Assembly: GCA_017643645.1 (NCBI GenBank)
Contig: JAEPNB010000008.1
Location: 62,001-126,000, forward strand
From: Balneola sp.
GTDB taxonomy: Bacteria > Bacteroidota > Rhodothermia > Balneolales > Balneolaceae
Direction of reading: 5' to 3'
Length of the DNA: 64,000 nucleotides
The position numbers and the translations under genes were made by a program. Every line of letters starts with the position of its first letter. Position 1 is the stretch's first letter. This document shows, piece by piece, positions 20,076 through 28,832 of this stretch. The notes under the pieces were generated by a model. It did not search any database, had not been told where the DNA came from, and saw only the letters and a list, made by a program, of their open reading frames with translations.

Positions 20076-21368
20076 ATGATTGAAAAACCAAAGGGTAAAG
20101 GACTTTTTGCATGGGCGTTGTATGATTGGGCGAACAGCTCCTATTTCGTAATTATACAAACGTTCATTTTTGCTGCCTATTTTACGAAAGCCATTGCTGA
20201 AAATGTAGAGATTGGTACTGCTCAATGGGGAAATATGATCAGCATTGCAGGCCTTGTAATAGCCATCGGCGCTCCGGTTTTCGGTGCAATAGCAGATCAG
20301 GCGGGAAGACGAAAACCATGGATCGCAGCGTTTACTGTTTTGTGTGTAATTGCTTGTGGATTGCTTTGGTATGCCGAACCTGGGGTAGACTCATTATGGT
20401 TTGCTCTTGGGATGGGATTTATGGCAACAGTTGGAGCCGAGTTTGCATTTATATTTTATAGTGCCATGCTTCCTGATTTGGTTCCGGCTGATAAATTGGG
20501 TCGTTGGAGTGGTTGGGGATGGGGAATGGGTTATGCCGGAGGATTAGCTTGCTTGCTGGTAGCTTTGGTGGCGTTTATCCAAACAGATGGACTTTGGCTT
20601 GGTCTGGATGCCGAAGCTGCAGAACCCGTAAGAGCTACATTCATATTAACAGCTATCTGGTACGCTCTTTTTAGTTTGCCTCTATTTTTTAGAACGCCTG
20701 ATAATCCATCATTAAATAAAAAAGTCGTAGAATCAGTTCGCTTTGGATTCGCTCAATTAATTATTTCAATTAAGGAAGTGAAAAAGTTTAAGAATATTGT
20801 AAAATTCTTGTTCGCAAGAATGTTTTATAATGATGCTGTAGTGACCATATTTGCTATGGGAGGTGTTTATGCTGCAGGAACTTTTGATATGGATGAAGAA
20901 CAGATCCTTATGTTTGGAATTGGGTTAAATGTCACTGCAGGGTTAGGTGCATTCGGTTTTGCGTGGCTGGATGATAAGTCAGGAAGTAAATTTACTATCA
21001 ATGCTTCAATTCTGGGCTTATTGATTCCATTAGTTGCACTTATAGTTGTTAAAGATGTTACATGGTTTATTGTATGGGGTTTAATACTAGGAATTTTTGT
21101 CGGACCCATTCAGGCGGCATCAAGATCTTTTATGGCCAGATTGTCACCTCCAGATTTAACGAACCAGATGTTTGGATTGTTAGCTCTTTCAGGTAAAGTA
21201 ACCTCATTTATAGGTCCTTTTTTAGTAGGATTATTAACTGTTCAGTTTGGAAGTCAGCGATTTGGAATGGCAGCTATTCTTGTTCTGCTATTGATTGGTT
21301 TACTGCTTATGTTTACAGTAAAGGAGCATGAGGCTCCGGGAATCGAAGTAAATCCAGAGCAGATATAA
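20076..21368 (+). CDS. MFS transporter of the UMF1/Atg22-like family
   Basis: 430 residues, about 12 transmembrane helices. The N-terminus GLFAWALYDWANSSYFVIIQTFIFAAYF and the following GAPVFGAIADQAGRRKPWIAAFT are characteristic of the Atg22-like 'UMF1' branch of the major facilitator superfamily (DWANS motif). Substrates in bacteria are uncharacterised; the yeast relative effluxes amino acids from the vacuole. Its TAA overlaps the next gene's ATG (TAATG at 21366-21370), so the downstream PH-domain pair is probably translated from the same mRNA. Confidence 0.9.
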   Translation: MIEKPKGKGLFAWALYDWANSSYFVIIQTFIFAAYFTKAIAENVEIGTAQWGNMISIAGLVIAIGAPVFGAIADQAGRRKPWIAAFTVLCVIACGLLWYAEPGVDSLWFALGMGFMATVGAEFAFIFYSAMLPDLVPADKLGRWSGWGWGMGYAGGLACLLVALVAFIQTDGLWLGLDAEAAEPVRATFILTAIWYALFSLPLFFRTPDNPSLNKKVVESVRFGFAQLIISIKEVKKFKNIVKFLFARMFYNDAVVTIFAMGGVYAAGTFDMDEEQILMFGIGLNVTAGLGAFGFAWLDDKSGSKFTINASILGLLIPLVALIVVKDVTWFIVWGLILGIFVGPIQAASRSFMARLSPPDLTNQMFGLLALSGKVTSFIGPFLVGLLTVQFGSQRFGMAAILVLLLIGLLLMFTVKEHEAPGIEVNPEQI

Positions 21369-21853
21369 TGATCAATCATATTCCGGAATCCAGAATTGAT
21401 AAGAAAGCAATTAAAGCATGGCGGTTTTCCGCGTTGATTTTTGGATTACTGTGGTTTGCCCCTGCAATTGCTTATATATCAATCTCTATAGGAATAAATA
21501 AATTTGATTTTATTCTTTCGATTCTCTCGGTGATTCCGTCACTGGTTCTGTATTTGTTTATTGGTTTGTTGGTTCCAAATCTACGTTGGCAAAGATGGCG
21601 TTATGAGGTCAATGATGAAGCAATTGATTTGTTGAGAGGTTTTGTCTTCAAAAAAAGAACGGTAGTTCCGATTAACAGAGTTCAGCATGTTGATACGAAC
21701 CAGGGACCGATTTATCGTAAATACGGATTGTCGTCAGTTAAAATATCAACCGCGGCTACTACACACGAAATTCCGGCGCTTGATGATGAAACTGCAACCG
21801 AGGTGCGTAATAAAATTTCTCAGTTAGTTCGTCAGGTTAAAGAAGATGTCTGA
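21368..21853 (+). CDS. Bacterial PH-domain membrane protein (YdbS-like)
   Basis: 161 residues with two N-terminal membrane helices (about 21-70) followed by one bPH2 (former DUF304) domain: LRWQRWRYEVNDEAIDLLRGFVFKKRTVVPINRVQHVDTNQGPIYRKYGL-type organisation. YdbS/YdbT-like proteins always occur in pairs, are membrane-bound, and have no firmly established role. The start codon overlaps the preceding stop, and its end overlaps the next gene by 8 bp; the pair should be made together. Confidence 0.88.
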   Translation: MINHIPESRIDKKAIKAWRFSALIFGLLWFAPAIAYISISIGINKFDFILSILSVIPSLVLYLFIGLLVPNLRWQRWRYEVNDEAIDLLRGFVFKKRTVVPINRVQHVDTNQGPIYRKYGLSSVKISTAATTHEIPALDDETATEVRNKISQLVRQVKEDV

Positions 21854-23300
21854 ATTCAGAAGGCAACATTGGGCTGCAGCAGTCGATCGACTTTTTACTG
21901 CTGTAAGACAAAATTTCGTCACCTTTCTGATTCTTATTTTTGTAGGTACACGTCAGGCAGGGGGAGATTACTTTGTTTATGTACTGATGGGAACAATGGC
22001 ATTAACATTCTTTTCAGGAATAGCAGGTTGGTATCGTTTTCAATACAGAATTTCAGATGGTGAACTCCAGATAAAAAAAGGAATTTTCGTTCGTAAAAAA
22101 GTCTTTATGGCTAAAGAACGTATTCAGGTAATTGATGTGACTGAAGGTTTGGTTCAGAGAGTTTTCGGGCTGGTTAAAGTAGAAGTAAAAACCGCCGGTG
22201 GAGGAACGGAGAGTGCCACTATAAACGCAATGACCTTTGAGGAGGCAGAAGAACTCAAAAGAGAGCTTCGTAACAATAATCGGGTAAAAATAGAAGGTGA
22301 AGAGTTACTCGAAGAAGAGGTGAATAGTGAAGATGAATTTCTGGACGAATGGAAGATATCTTCCAAAGAATTAGTAATGGCTGCATTCACATCAGGGAAC
22401 TTTGGTTTAATAGCATCCATTCTTGGAGCGCTTTCCGGTCAACTTGATGCAGTAATAACAGATGAAGCTATTGAGTATATACAAGGGATGTTGCCCGGTT
22501 TGAATAACTTTACCTTGGTCGCCACGGTAGTTATCGTGATCCTTTTGGTATCATGGACTTTTTCTTTTCTGGGAGTGATCTTTAATTATTCAGACTTTAG
22601 TGTTAAAAAGACGAAGAAAGAACTTTTGATCCGTTCAGGTCTTATTGAGCGAAAGCATATCACCATTCCTTTTGACAGAATACAAGCTATCCGGTTTATT
22701 GAAGGAGTTTTAAGACAGCCATTGGGCTGTGGAATGTTATATGTAGAAAGTGCAGGTTTTGAGCAAAATGCAAAAGAACGCTCCATAGTTTTGGTTCCTT
22801 TTATTTCAAAGGCGAAAATGAATGAATTCTTTGATCGCTTTCTATCGGATTTCCATATTCCTGAATTAGATGTTAAACCACCTTCAAAATCTTTTTTAAG
22901 ATATCTCAGAAGACCTAATTACCTGCTTTTGATGGCAATTCCAATAGCTTGGTATTTCTGGGATTTTGGTTGGTTACTGACATTATTAATTATTCCTGCT
23001 ACTATTTTAGGTTGGCTGAGATATAAAGATGCGGGATTATATTTTGATTCTAAAATGATCACAATGCAATTCAGAAATTTCAATAGAAAAACGGCATTTA
23101 TAAGAAGAAAACGGGTTCAGGTAATTGAAGAAACTATCAACCCGTTTCAGGAAAGAAAGAAAATATCCAGCCTTGCTGTTACAGCCGCTTCAGGAGCGAA
23201 GGGTATTGCGTTTAGTATCGATGACCTTGAAAGCAGTGACGTAAGCAGAGTCAGGAAATGGCTTTTAAACGGGGAAACGGATTATGCCTCAACAGATTAA
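21846..23300 (+). CDS. Multi-PH-domain membrane protein (YdbT-like)
   Basis: 484 residues. Three bPH2/DUF304 copies separated by helix pairs: about 60-145 (YRISDGELQIKKGIFVRKKVFMAKERIQVIDV), about 245-340 (KKELLIRSGLIERKHITIPFDRIQAIRF) and about 395-475 (MITMQFRNFNRKTAFIRRKRVQVIEE). Membrane helices lie near 20-55, 180-240 and 355-385. An acidic Glu-rich loop occupies about 145-165. It is the large partner of the YdbS-like protein directly upstream (8-bp overlap) and overlaps the GNAT gene by 17 bp. Confidence 0.88.
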   Translation: MSEFRRQHWAAAVDRLFTAVRQNFVTFLILIFVGTRQAGGDYFVYVLMGTMALTFFSGIAGWYRFQYRISDGELQIKKGIFVRKKVFMAKERIQVIDVTEGLVQRVFGLVKVEVKTAGGGTESATINAMTFEEAEELKRELRNNNRVKIEGEELLEEEVNSEDEFLDEWKISSKELVMAAFTSGNFGLIASILGALSGQLDAVITDEAIEYIQGMLPGLNNFTLVATVVIVILLVSWTFSFLGVIFNYSDFSVKKTKKELLIRSGLIERKHITIPFDRIQAIRFIEGVLRQPLGCGMLYVESAGFEQNAKERSIVLVPFISKAKMNEFFDRFLSDFHIPELDVKPPSKSFLRYLRRPNYLLLMAIPIAWYFWDFGWLLTLLIIPATILGWLRYKDAGLYFDSKMITMQFRNFNRKTAFIRRKRVQVIEETINPFQERKKISSLAVTAASGAKGIAFSIDDLESSDVSRVRKWLLNGETDYASTD

Positions 23301-23727
23301 GAATTTGAAAATAAGAGAAGTAAGCTGCTCGGAAATCATCGGGTTACTGGAGGATTGCGCACTTCCTACCACAGACTTAAACCCAAATGCTTCTGTTTTT
23401 CTTGGAGCATTTTACGATGATGATTTGGCGGGCTGTGTTGGTCTGGAAAAGATCAGTGATTCGGGATTATTGAGATCTCTTGCTGTGGAGCAAAATTACA
23501 GGGGGCAGGGGATTGGTTTTGAACTTACAAAAGCAGTACTTACAGAATCAGTAAAGAAATCGTATTCAGAAGTTTATTTATTAACTACTGATGCAGAGAA
23601 GTTTTTTATAAAAGCAGGTTTTTATAAAATTGTAAAGGAAAATGCTCCAAAAGCTGTTAAAGAGACAAAACAATACAGCGAAATCTGTTCCGATTCCGCC
23701 GTAGTTATGAAAATTGATCTAGCCTAA
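23284..23727 (+). CDS. arsN2: GNAT acetyltransferase, ArsN2-like
   Basis: 147 residues, GNAT fold: acetyl-CoA loop RSLAVEQNYRGQGIGFELTKAVL (R/Q-x-x-G-x-G/A at about 79-84) and the KAGFYKI beta-bulge region. The opening DLNPNASVFLGAFYDDDLAGCVGLEKI and the tail PKAVKETKQYSEICSDSAVVMK match the arsenic-resistance-associated ArsN2 subgroup. ArsN1 proteins acetylate organoarsenicals; the ArsN2 reaction is less certain, and no arsenic gene (arsC, acr3, arsR) is visible in this window, so the name is by similarity only. Last gene of the MFS-PH-PH operon (17-bp overlap with the PH gene). It overlaps the convergent ZIP gene by 9 bp. Confidence 0.75.
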   Translation: MPQQIKNLKIREVSCSEIIGLLEDCALPTTDLNPNASVFLGAFYDDDLAGCVGLEKISDSGLLRSLAVEQNYRGQGIGFELTKAVLTESVKKSYSEVYLLTTDAEKFFIKAGFYKIVKENAPKAVKETKQYSEICSDSAVVMKIDLA

Positions 23728-24582
23728 TGAGACATCAAGAACCATCATCACGCAAAACCCTACCAGAGTTCCCAACGTAGCTAAATCCGTATTTCCGTGA
23801 TGTTGACTTTCAGGAATGAGTTCCTCAACTACAACATATATCATTGCGCCGGCAGCAAAAGCAAGAGCGTAAGGAAGAATCGGAGTAATAAAAATAACAG
23901 CAGCGGCGCCAATCACAGCAGAAACCGGTTCAACTACTCCTGAAAGCTGTCCATACCAAAAACTCTTTCCTACTTTGGCTCCATCTCTTCTTAAAGGTAA
24001 AGATACAGCCATACCTTCAGGGAAATTTTGAATTCCAATTCCTATAGCCAAAGCAATAGCTCCTGCTACAGTTGCAGTGCCTGTAACATCCACTCCTGAA
24101 GCGGCAGCACCAAAAAGTACTCCCACAGCTAATCCTTCCGGAATGTTATGAAGCGTAATGGCAAGAACCAGTAAAGTTGAGCGCCTCCATTTAGTTGGTA
24201 CACCTTCAGCTTCAGATCGGTCAAAACCGAGATGTAAATGTGGTAAATACTGATCAGCAACTCTTAAAAATAAACCTCCTCCTAAAAACCCAATAACAGC
24301 AGGTAACCAGGGAATAGAACCTTGTGCTTCAGCCATATCTATAGAAGGAATAATTAAAGACCATACACTTGCCGCAATCATTACTCCTGCGGCAAAGCCC
24401 ATCATACTATCTAAAAGTGGATAATTTATTTTTTTGGTAAAGAAAACAAGAGAAGCCCCAAGTGCAGTTAAGGTCCAAGTAAATAAACCACCTAAAAGTG
24501 CTTGTACAATAGGGTTCAGTTCGTAGAAAAATTCTGGAATCATATGCTTAATTTTTTCTAAACTTAATAAATTTTTAGACAA
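23719..24582 (-). CDS. ZIP family divalent-metal transporter
   Basis: 287 residues with about 8 hydrophobic segments. The ZIP metal-pathway motifs are present: HNIPEGLAVGV in the fourth helix and NFPEGMAVSLPL in the fifth, with a further acidic VEELIPESQHH near the C-terminus. The region between helices 3 and 4 contains HLHLGFDRSEAEG. ZIP proteins (ZupT-like/GufA-like) import Zn2+ and related ions into the cytosol. The 3' end overlaps the acetyltransferase gene by 9 bp in convergent orientation. Monocistronic; no Zur/Fur-like box was recognised in the 115-bp upstream gap. Confidence 0.92.
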   Translation of the reverse strand: MSKNLLSLEKIKHMIPEFFYELNPIVQALLGGLFTWTLTALGASLVFFTKKINYPLLDSMMGFAAGVMIAASVWSLIIPSIDMAEAQGSIPWLPAVIGFLGGGLFLRVADQYLPHLHLGFDRSEAEGVPTKWRRSTLLVLAITLHNIPEGLAVGVLFGAAASGVDVTGTATVAGAIALAIGIGIQNFPEGMAVSLPLRRDGAKVGKSFWYGQLSGVVEPVSAVIGAAAVIFITPILPYALAFAAGAMIYVVVEELIPESQHHGNTDLATLGTLVGFCVMMVLDVSLG

Positions 24583-24697
24583 GACTAAATATTATAATCC
24601 ATTAAATAAGAATATTTTATAGTTTGAGTTATCTTATTTCACTTACCTTTTGTAAATAAATAGGTTAATAAGTAAAAAAGGGGCTTGGGTTAGTCAC

Positions 24698-25417
24698 ATG
24701 GATCAAAAGAATGAAGCATATCATCTTCCAATTAAGGAAGGTAAAGTACGGATTGTGTTTAATGTTGATGAGATTCAGACAAAAATTTCAAATTCTATTG
24801 AAGATTTTTTTTCTCAAAAAGATGATATAGTAAGGTTATTTCTGGATTTAGGTGATTTAAATATCAAAGGAATCAAAAGTGACGGGTATGAACTTGTAAA
24901 AAATAGCAGTAGAAAATCTCCGGAGAATTCTTTTGCTCTTCCTGAAGACAGCATATGGTTTGATGTTGATATAGAGCAAGTATCAACTATTCTTAATAAT
25001 TCAATAAAATTTATTATTCAGGGAAGCTACTCAGAGCATGTTCGTTACTTTATTGATAAAATGGATTATAAAATAGAGTGGCTGCAATATGATAAGGGAA
25101 AAGATGAGATTTCAACAGTAAGCGTAACAAAAAGAACCTATAGCCAGCCCAGATTAGAGCAAAATATTAGCTATGAATTAGATGAAATAGCAAAAAGTGC
25201 AGAACTATTACACAAAGCAATAAACAGAATTGACCTCAGAACCCGTTCCGCATATGTAAAACTGAATACCGGAGAGGGCAGGTTGGATCCTGTTATTATT
25301 ATAATTGCTGAGAAGTTGGGTTATGAAGTAAAAGTATTGGATGAAGAGACTGTCTCAGAGCTTAGGAAAAGAGGGCAAAAAGCTACACATCTAATTTCTT
25401 TGGTTATAAACTACTAG
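24698..25417 (+). CDS. Conserved-looking protein of unknown function
   Basis: 239 residues, cytosolic (no signal or membrane helix), acidic, with an alternating alpha/beta appearance. I do not recognise a family. Visible features: an N-terminal beta-type segment (VRIVFNVDEIQTKI), a middle part rich in Asp and aromatic residues (IWFDVDIEQVSTILNNSIKF), and a C-terminal helix (SYELDEIAKSAELLHKAINRID) followed by RSAYVKLNTGEGRLDPVIIIIAEKLGYEVKVL. Its own terminator follows. No neighbour suggests a role. Confidence 0.6.
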   Translation: MDQKNEAYHLPIKEGKVRIVFNVDEIQTKISNSIEDFFSQKDDIVRLFLDLGDLNIKGIKSDGYELVKNSSRKSPENSFALPEDSIWFDVDIEQVSTILNNSIKFIIQGSYSEHVRYFIDKMDYKIEWLQYDKGKDEISTVSVTKRTYSQPRLEQNISYELDEIAKSAELLHKAINRIDLRTRSAYVKLNTGEGRLDPVIIIIAEKLGYEVKVLDEETVSELRKRGQKATHLISLVINY

Positions 25418-25430
25418 CAACTTAGTATAA

Positions 25431-25463
25431 AAAAAGCTCCTTTATTATTTAAAAGAGCTTTTT
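25431..25463. terminator. Bidirectional hairpin terminator
   Basis: AAAAAGCTC (25431-25439) pairs with GAGCTTTTT (25455-25463). Both sides carry A/T runs, so it can serve the 239-residue orphan gene and the convergent YncE-like gene. Confidence 0.8.
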
Positions 25464-25486
25464 CGTTTTAAAAATATAACCACGCT

Positions 25487-26734
25487 TTATTGGGCTACTT
25501 GCTTCCAGAAAACTATTCCGCCGGCTTGTTTTCCCGTTTCTACTACAGCGACTCGTTTATTAGTTTTGAGATCAATAATATCTACAGATCCGGGTTCTCC
25601 ACCTATTCCTTCTACTGATAAAAATGCATATCTGTTATCAGATGAAATCGCAACTCCATGAGTCACTTTTCGGCTGTTTTTGATCTTGGCAATTTCCTTT
25701 CCTGATTCCAGATCAAAGATACCGGTTGCTCCTTCACCTTTATAGCTGGCTACCAGAATTTTTCCGTCATGGCTTACTTCCAAATTATATGGAGCTTTAC
25801 CTGATTTAAAGCGACGGGTTACCGCCCATTTTTCAGTATCAATTTCGATGATCTCATCCGAACCATTACCCGCTACATAAACGAATGGCTTTGTAGGGTG
25901 TGGATCGGCCCATGTTGGTTTTACTTCCGGTTTAGCATGCATCATTTTCATGCCGTTTTTCTTCATGCCATCCATATCATGACCGGAGTGATCTTCCTTC
26001 ATTTCATTTTCTTTCTTTGAATGCTCTTCATGAGTACCATCTTTCATATGCTTTTCATGATTCTCTTTATGTTCTTCGGAATGATCAGAATGATCCTTCA
26101 TCCCGTCCATTTTCATGGCGCTTTTCTTAAGACTAAGTGTGCGGTTTACATTCAATCCGGCTGTATTGATCTCATAGAGTTCATCGGTCATCATAGAAAC
26201 ATGATACTGTTTGGTGCCATCGTCTGTAATTCTGGAACCATGAGGCATTATGCCTGTCTTTATATCTGTAATAACTTCCATATAGTCAGGATCTACAACA
26301 GAAACGGTGCTTGGAACCATGTCTCCATGAAGATTAAAATTGACTACATATAAAAGCCCGGTTGATTTAGATATTTCCATACTTGCCGGAAACATTCCTA
26401 AATCAGTGGTTGCTACCAACTCATCGGTGCCTGTTTTATACTTTGCCAGCATTCCGTAAGGATTACCGTGTGCGATCGATAAAAACCAATATTCGCCGTC
26501 GGGAGAAATATTTATTCCATGCGGACCATCGGTTTCTGTTGGATAACGACCAACTTGGATGGTTTTAGCTATTTCTGCTTTGTTAGTTTTTCCATCAAGA
26601 TGAATTAAATGTACTTCATCCTCTGATTCAGCTGCTACATACACATAATAATCTTGCGAGAATGATGCAGATGGCACTAAAAGAAAAAATAGTATTGGTG
26701 TTAATAAAAATGAAAAGAGCTTATGATTCTTCAT
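25487..26734 (-). CDS. Secreted YncE/YVTN-type beta-propeller with a His/Met-rich insert
   Basis: 415 residues. Signal peptide (about 1-26, ending SFSQ), then YVTN-type propeller blades (YVYVAAESEDEVHLIHLDGKTNKAEIAKTIQVG, FVYVAGNGSDEIIEIDTEKWAVTRRFKSGKAPYNLEVSHDGK, FLSVEGIGG). Between blades, residues about 205-268 form an inserted low-complexity loop with ten His and ten Met plus many Asp/Glu (DHSDHSEEHKENHEKH, EDHSGHDMDGMKKNGMKMMH). Such His/Met-rich loops commonly bind Cu, Zn or Ni; the propeller family is periplasmic with unknown ligands (YncE binds DNA in one report). The gene is followed upstream on the same strand by two LVIVD proteins, and a ZIP transporter lies 0.9 kb downstream. Confidence 0.8.
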   Translation of the reverse strand: MKNHKLFSFLLTPILFFLLVPSASFSQDYYVYVAAESEDEVHLIHLDGKTNKAEIAKTIQVGRYPTETDGPHGINISPDGEYWFLSIAHGNPYGMLAKYKTGTDELVATTDLGMFPASMEISKSTGLLYVVNFNLHGDMVPSTVSVVDPDYMEVITDIKTGIMPHGSRITDDGTKQYHVSMMTDELYEINTAGLNVNRTLSLKKSAMKMDGMKDHSDHSEEHKENHEKHMKDGTHEEHSKKENEMKEDHSGHDMDGMKKNGMKMMHAKPEVKPTWADPHPTKPFVYVAGNGSDEIIEIDTEKWAVTRRFKSGKAPYNLEVSHDGKILVASYKGEGATGIFDLESGKEIAKIKNSRKVTHGVAISSDNRYAFLSVEGIGGEPGSVDIIDLKTNKRVAVVETGKQAGGIVFWKQVAQ

Positions 26735-26771
26735 TAGAGAGATAATACTTTTAATTTGTTCAAACGTAAGT

Positions 26772-26800
26772 AAAGAAGGAGCTGATAAGGCTCCTTCTTT
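26772..26800 (-). terminator. Hairpin terminator of the LVIVD gene pair
   Basis: AAAGAAGGAGC (26772-26782) pairs with GCTCCTTCTTT (26790-26800) around a 7-base loop, immediately downstream of the 26806 stop. The T-rich flank on both sides means it could act in either direction. Confidence 0.75.
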
Positions 26801-26805
26801 TTATG

Positions 26806-28818
26806 TTAATTTGTTCCCTGAGAAGTACTTTCGCCAAGTTTTAAAGCCCAGATCCCTGAATTCCAATCGGAAAGGAAAATGTAACCTTTGTAAGGTTGTG
26901 GTCCCCAGGTAAATGTCGCATTCGGAATGTATGCTTCGCTGTCAGATGGATAGAAAGATGCTATTTCACGTCCCTGATCATAAAGGTCACCCATCAGTTC
27001 ACCGGAGATGTCAACAACTCTTAAACCACCATTATACATGGCAACGTAAAGAACATCACCTTCAACCCAATAATTATGAGTTCCGGCTTCGGGTACCTGA
27101 TATCGTGCAACTTCAGCAGGAGAATCCCAATCATCAAACTTCACAAAGTGTAACCATCCTGCGGCTCTGTTAGCACCTTCAGTATCTAAACCATACGGAA
27201 ATGCTTCATCACCACCGATAACATAGAAATCACCTGTAGACTCACTCTTAAAAGGGAAAGCAGCATGATTCCAACCACTTGGATAAGCATAACTTCCAAG
27301 CTGAACAGGATTTTCGGGAGAACCACCTGCTCCCGGAAGATCAGCGCTTGCATTACTTCCGATATCAACGGCTACAATTCCGTCACTCCAATTCGAAGAG
27401 TATGCAATTCCATCCTGAATCCAAACATCATGAATGGAATGACTTGGTGTATCCAGTTCAAAAACTCCAACAGTTTTAGGATTCTTTGGATCATCAATAT
27501 TGATGATGTCGTACTTGCGACCATTGTTCACAGCGTACACATGATTGTCATAAATGAATGTATTGTGAACACCACCGGTTAGGTCCTGAGTATATTCTGA
27601 ATGAACTTTAACATCACGGGGATTGGTAACATCCAGGATAATGATTCCATTTTTACGATCTGAAGCACCTTCACGAGTAATTACTGCTACTTTTCCATCT
27701 TCAGAAACTTTTACATCGTTCACAGTTCGCGCATCAACTACTACAGTATCAATTGGGGTGATCTTACTCGGGTCGGTTACGTCCCAAAAGATCGCCTCAC
27801 CATTTCCACCCCAGGTTCCTGTAACAGCGTAATCTCGTCCGTCAACTCCTTCCCAAACCCATAGATCTGATGTTCTGGTATGAGAAACAATTCCTTTACC
27901 AACTAAAGTTAAAGGTCGTTGAACATTTCTTGGTACCGCTTTAACAGTTGTGCTTGTTGACTTGTCCCCTGAAGTTGCTACAATTGTAAATAATCCGGGA
28001 TCGCTGGCAACAAACTTTCCGCTTTGTGCAATCTGAGCAGAAGCGCCTTGTCCTAAATTATCATCAGGCTCTGCAATATATGTGTATTTAATTGGGGCAT
28101 CTTCAACTGCATCTCCTTTATTTGTTTTAGCGATTGCCTCAAAAGCAACTACATCACCTGTACGGATGGTTTTTCCATCATAATTATGAGTGATATCCAT
28201 AGAGGCAATTGGGTTTTCTGAAACTTTGAATTTCCAGGTAGCTGATTTGTTTTCAGCTTTTGCTGTAATTGTGAAGCTGCCTTTTTTATGAGCTTTAAGG
28301 TTTCCGAATGCATCAATGCTTGCAACATCAGGATTAGAACTTGATAACTTCACGTCCACATTATCTCTGGTTACACCTGCCTCATCCACAACTTTGGTTT
28401 CTAAAGAAATAGTGGTTGTGTTGTAGAAATTTTCAGGAGCATTCAAAAATGTAACAGATTTAACCGGAGGGTAAGCTACATCCACAGCCAGTGTAGCGCT
28501 TATTCTGTCTTCTCTGTTTGCAGTTAAAGTACGTGCAATGATTGAAAACTTACCAGATTGAATTGCTTTAACATTCCCATCCGGAGTAACGATCAAAGAT
28601 CTGCGATTTCTGCTGAAAAATACCAAAGAATCCTGAGTAGTATTCCCTTCAGCATCCACTACTTTTGCTGAGATCTTTGTTTCCTCATTTAATTTTAAAG
28701 AAAGCATCTCCTTCTCAAAAACGATTTTTTTATCCTGCGCTTTTGAGTTCACTGCCAGTAAAACGACAGCAAGAACTGCAATTCCTGATATTCTGGATAT
28801 AAAGTTTATTTTTTTCAT
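26806..28818 (-). CDS. Secreted Ig-like (Big_2) and LVIVD-repeat protein, copy A
   Basis: 670 residues. Signal peptide (about 1-27, ending SKAQ). The first half has Ig-like/Big_2 modules (LSLKLNEETKISAKVVDAEG ... SSSNPDVASIDAFGNLKAHKKGSFTITA; KTIRTGDVVAFEAIAKTNKG). From about residue 310 a propeller built of LVIVD-type repeats follows (GVDGRDYAVTGTW, VAVITREGASDRKNGIIILDVTNPRDV, HVYAVNNGRKYDIINIDDPKNP, GIAYSSNWSDGIVAVDIG). LVIVD proteins are surface or periplasmic proteins of unknown ligand. It lies 14 bp downstream of its paralogue at 28833-30839, so the two are presumably one transcript. Confidence 0.85.
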   Translation of the reverse strand: MKKINFISRISGIAVLAVVLLAVNSKAQDKKIVFEKEMLSLKLNEETKISAKVVDAEGNTTQDSLVFFSRNRRSLIVTPDGNVKAIQSGKFSIIARTLTANREDRISATLAVDVAYPPVKSVTFLNAPENFYNTTTISLETKVVDEAGVTRDNVDVKLSSSNPDVASIDAFGNLKAHKKGSFTITAKAENKSATWKFKVSENPIASMDITHNYDGKTIRTGDVVAFEAIAKTNKGDAVEDAPIKYTYIAEPDDNLGQGASAQIAQSGKFVASDPGLFTIVATSGDKSTSTTVKAVPRNVQRPLTLVGKGIVSHTRTSDLWVWEGVDGRDYAVTGTWGGNGEAIFWDVTDPSKITPIDTVVVDARTVNDVKVSEDGKVAVITREGASDRKNGIIILDVTNPRDVKVHSEYTQDLTGGVHNTFIYDNHVYAVNNGRKYDIINIDDPKNPKTVGVFELDTPSHSIHDVWIQDGIAYSSNWSDGIVAVDIGSNASADLPGAGGSPENPVQLGSYAYPSGWNHAAFPFKSESTGDFYVIGGDEAFPYGLDTEGANRAAGWLHFVKFDDWDSPAEVARYQVPEAGTHNYWVEGDVLYVAMYNGGLRVVDISGELMGDLYDQGREIASFYPSDSEAYIPNATFTWGPQPYKGYIFLSDWNSGIWALKLGESTSQGTN

Positions 28819-28832
28819 AGTTGTTTTTGTAA

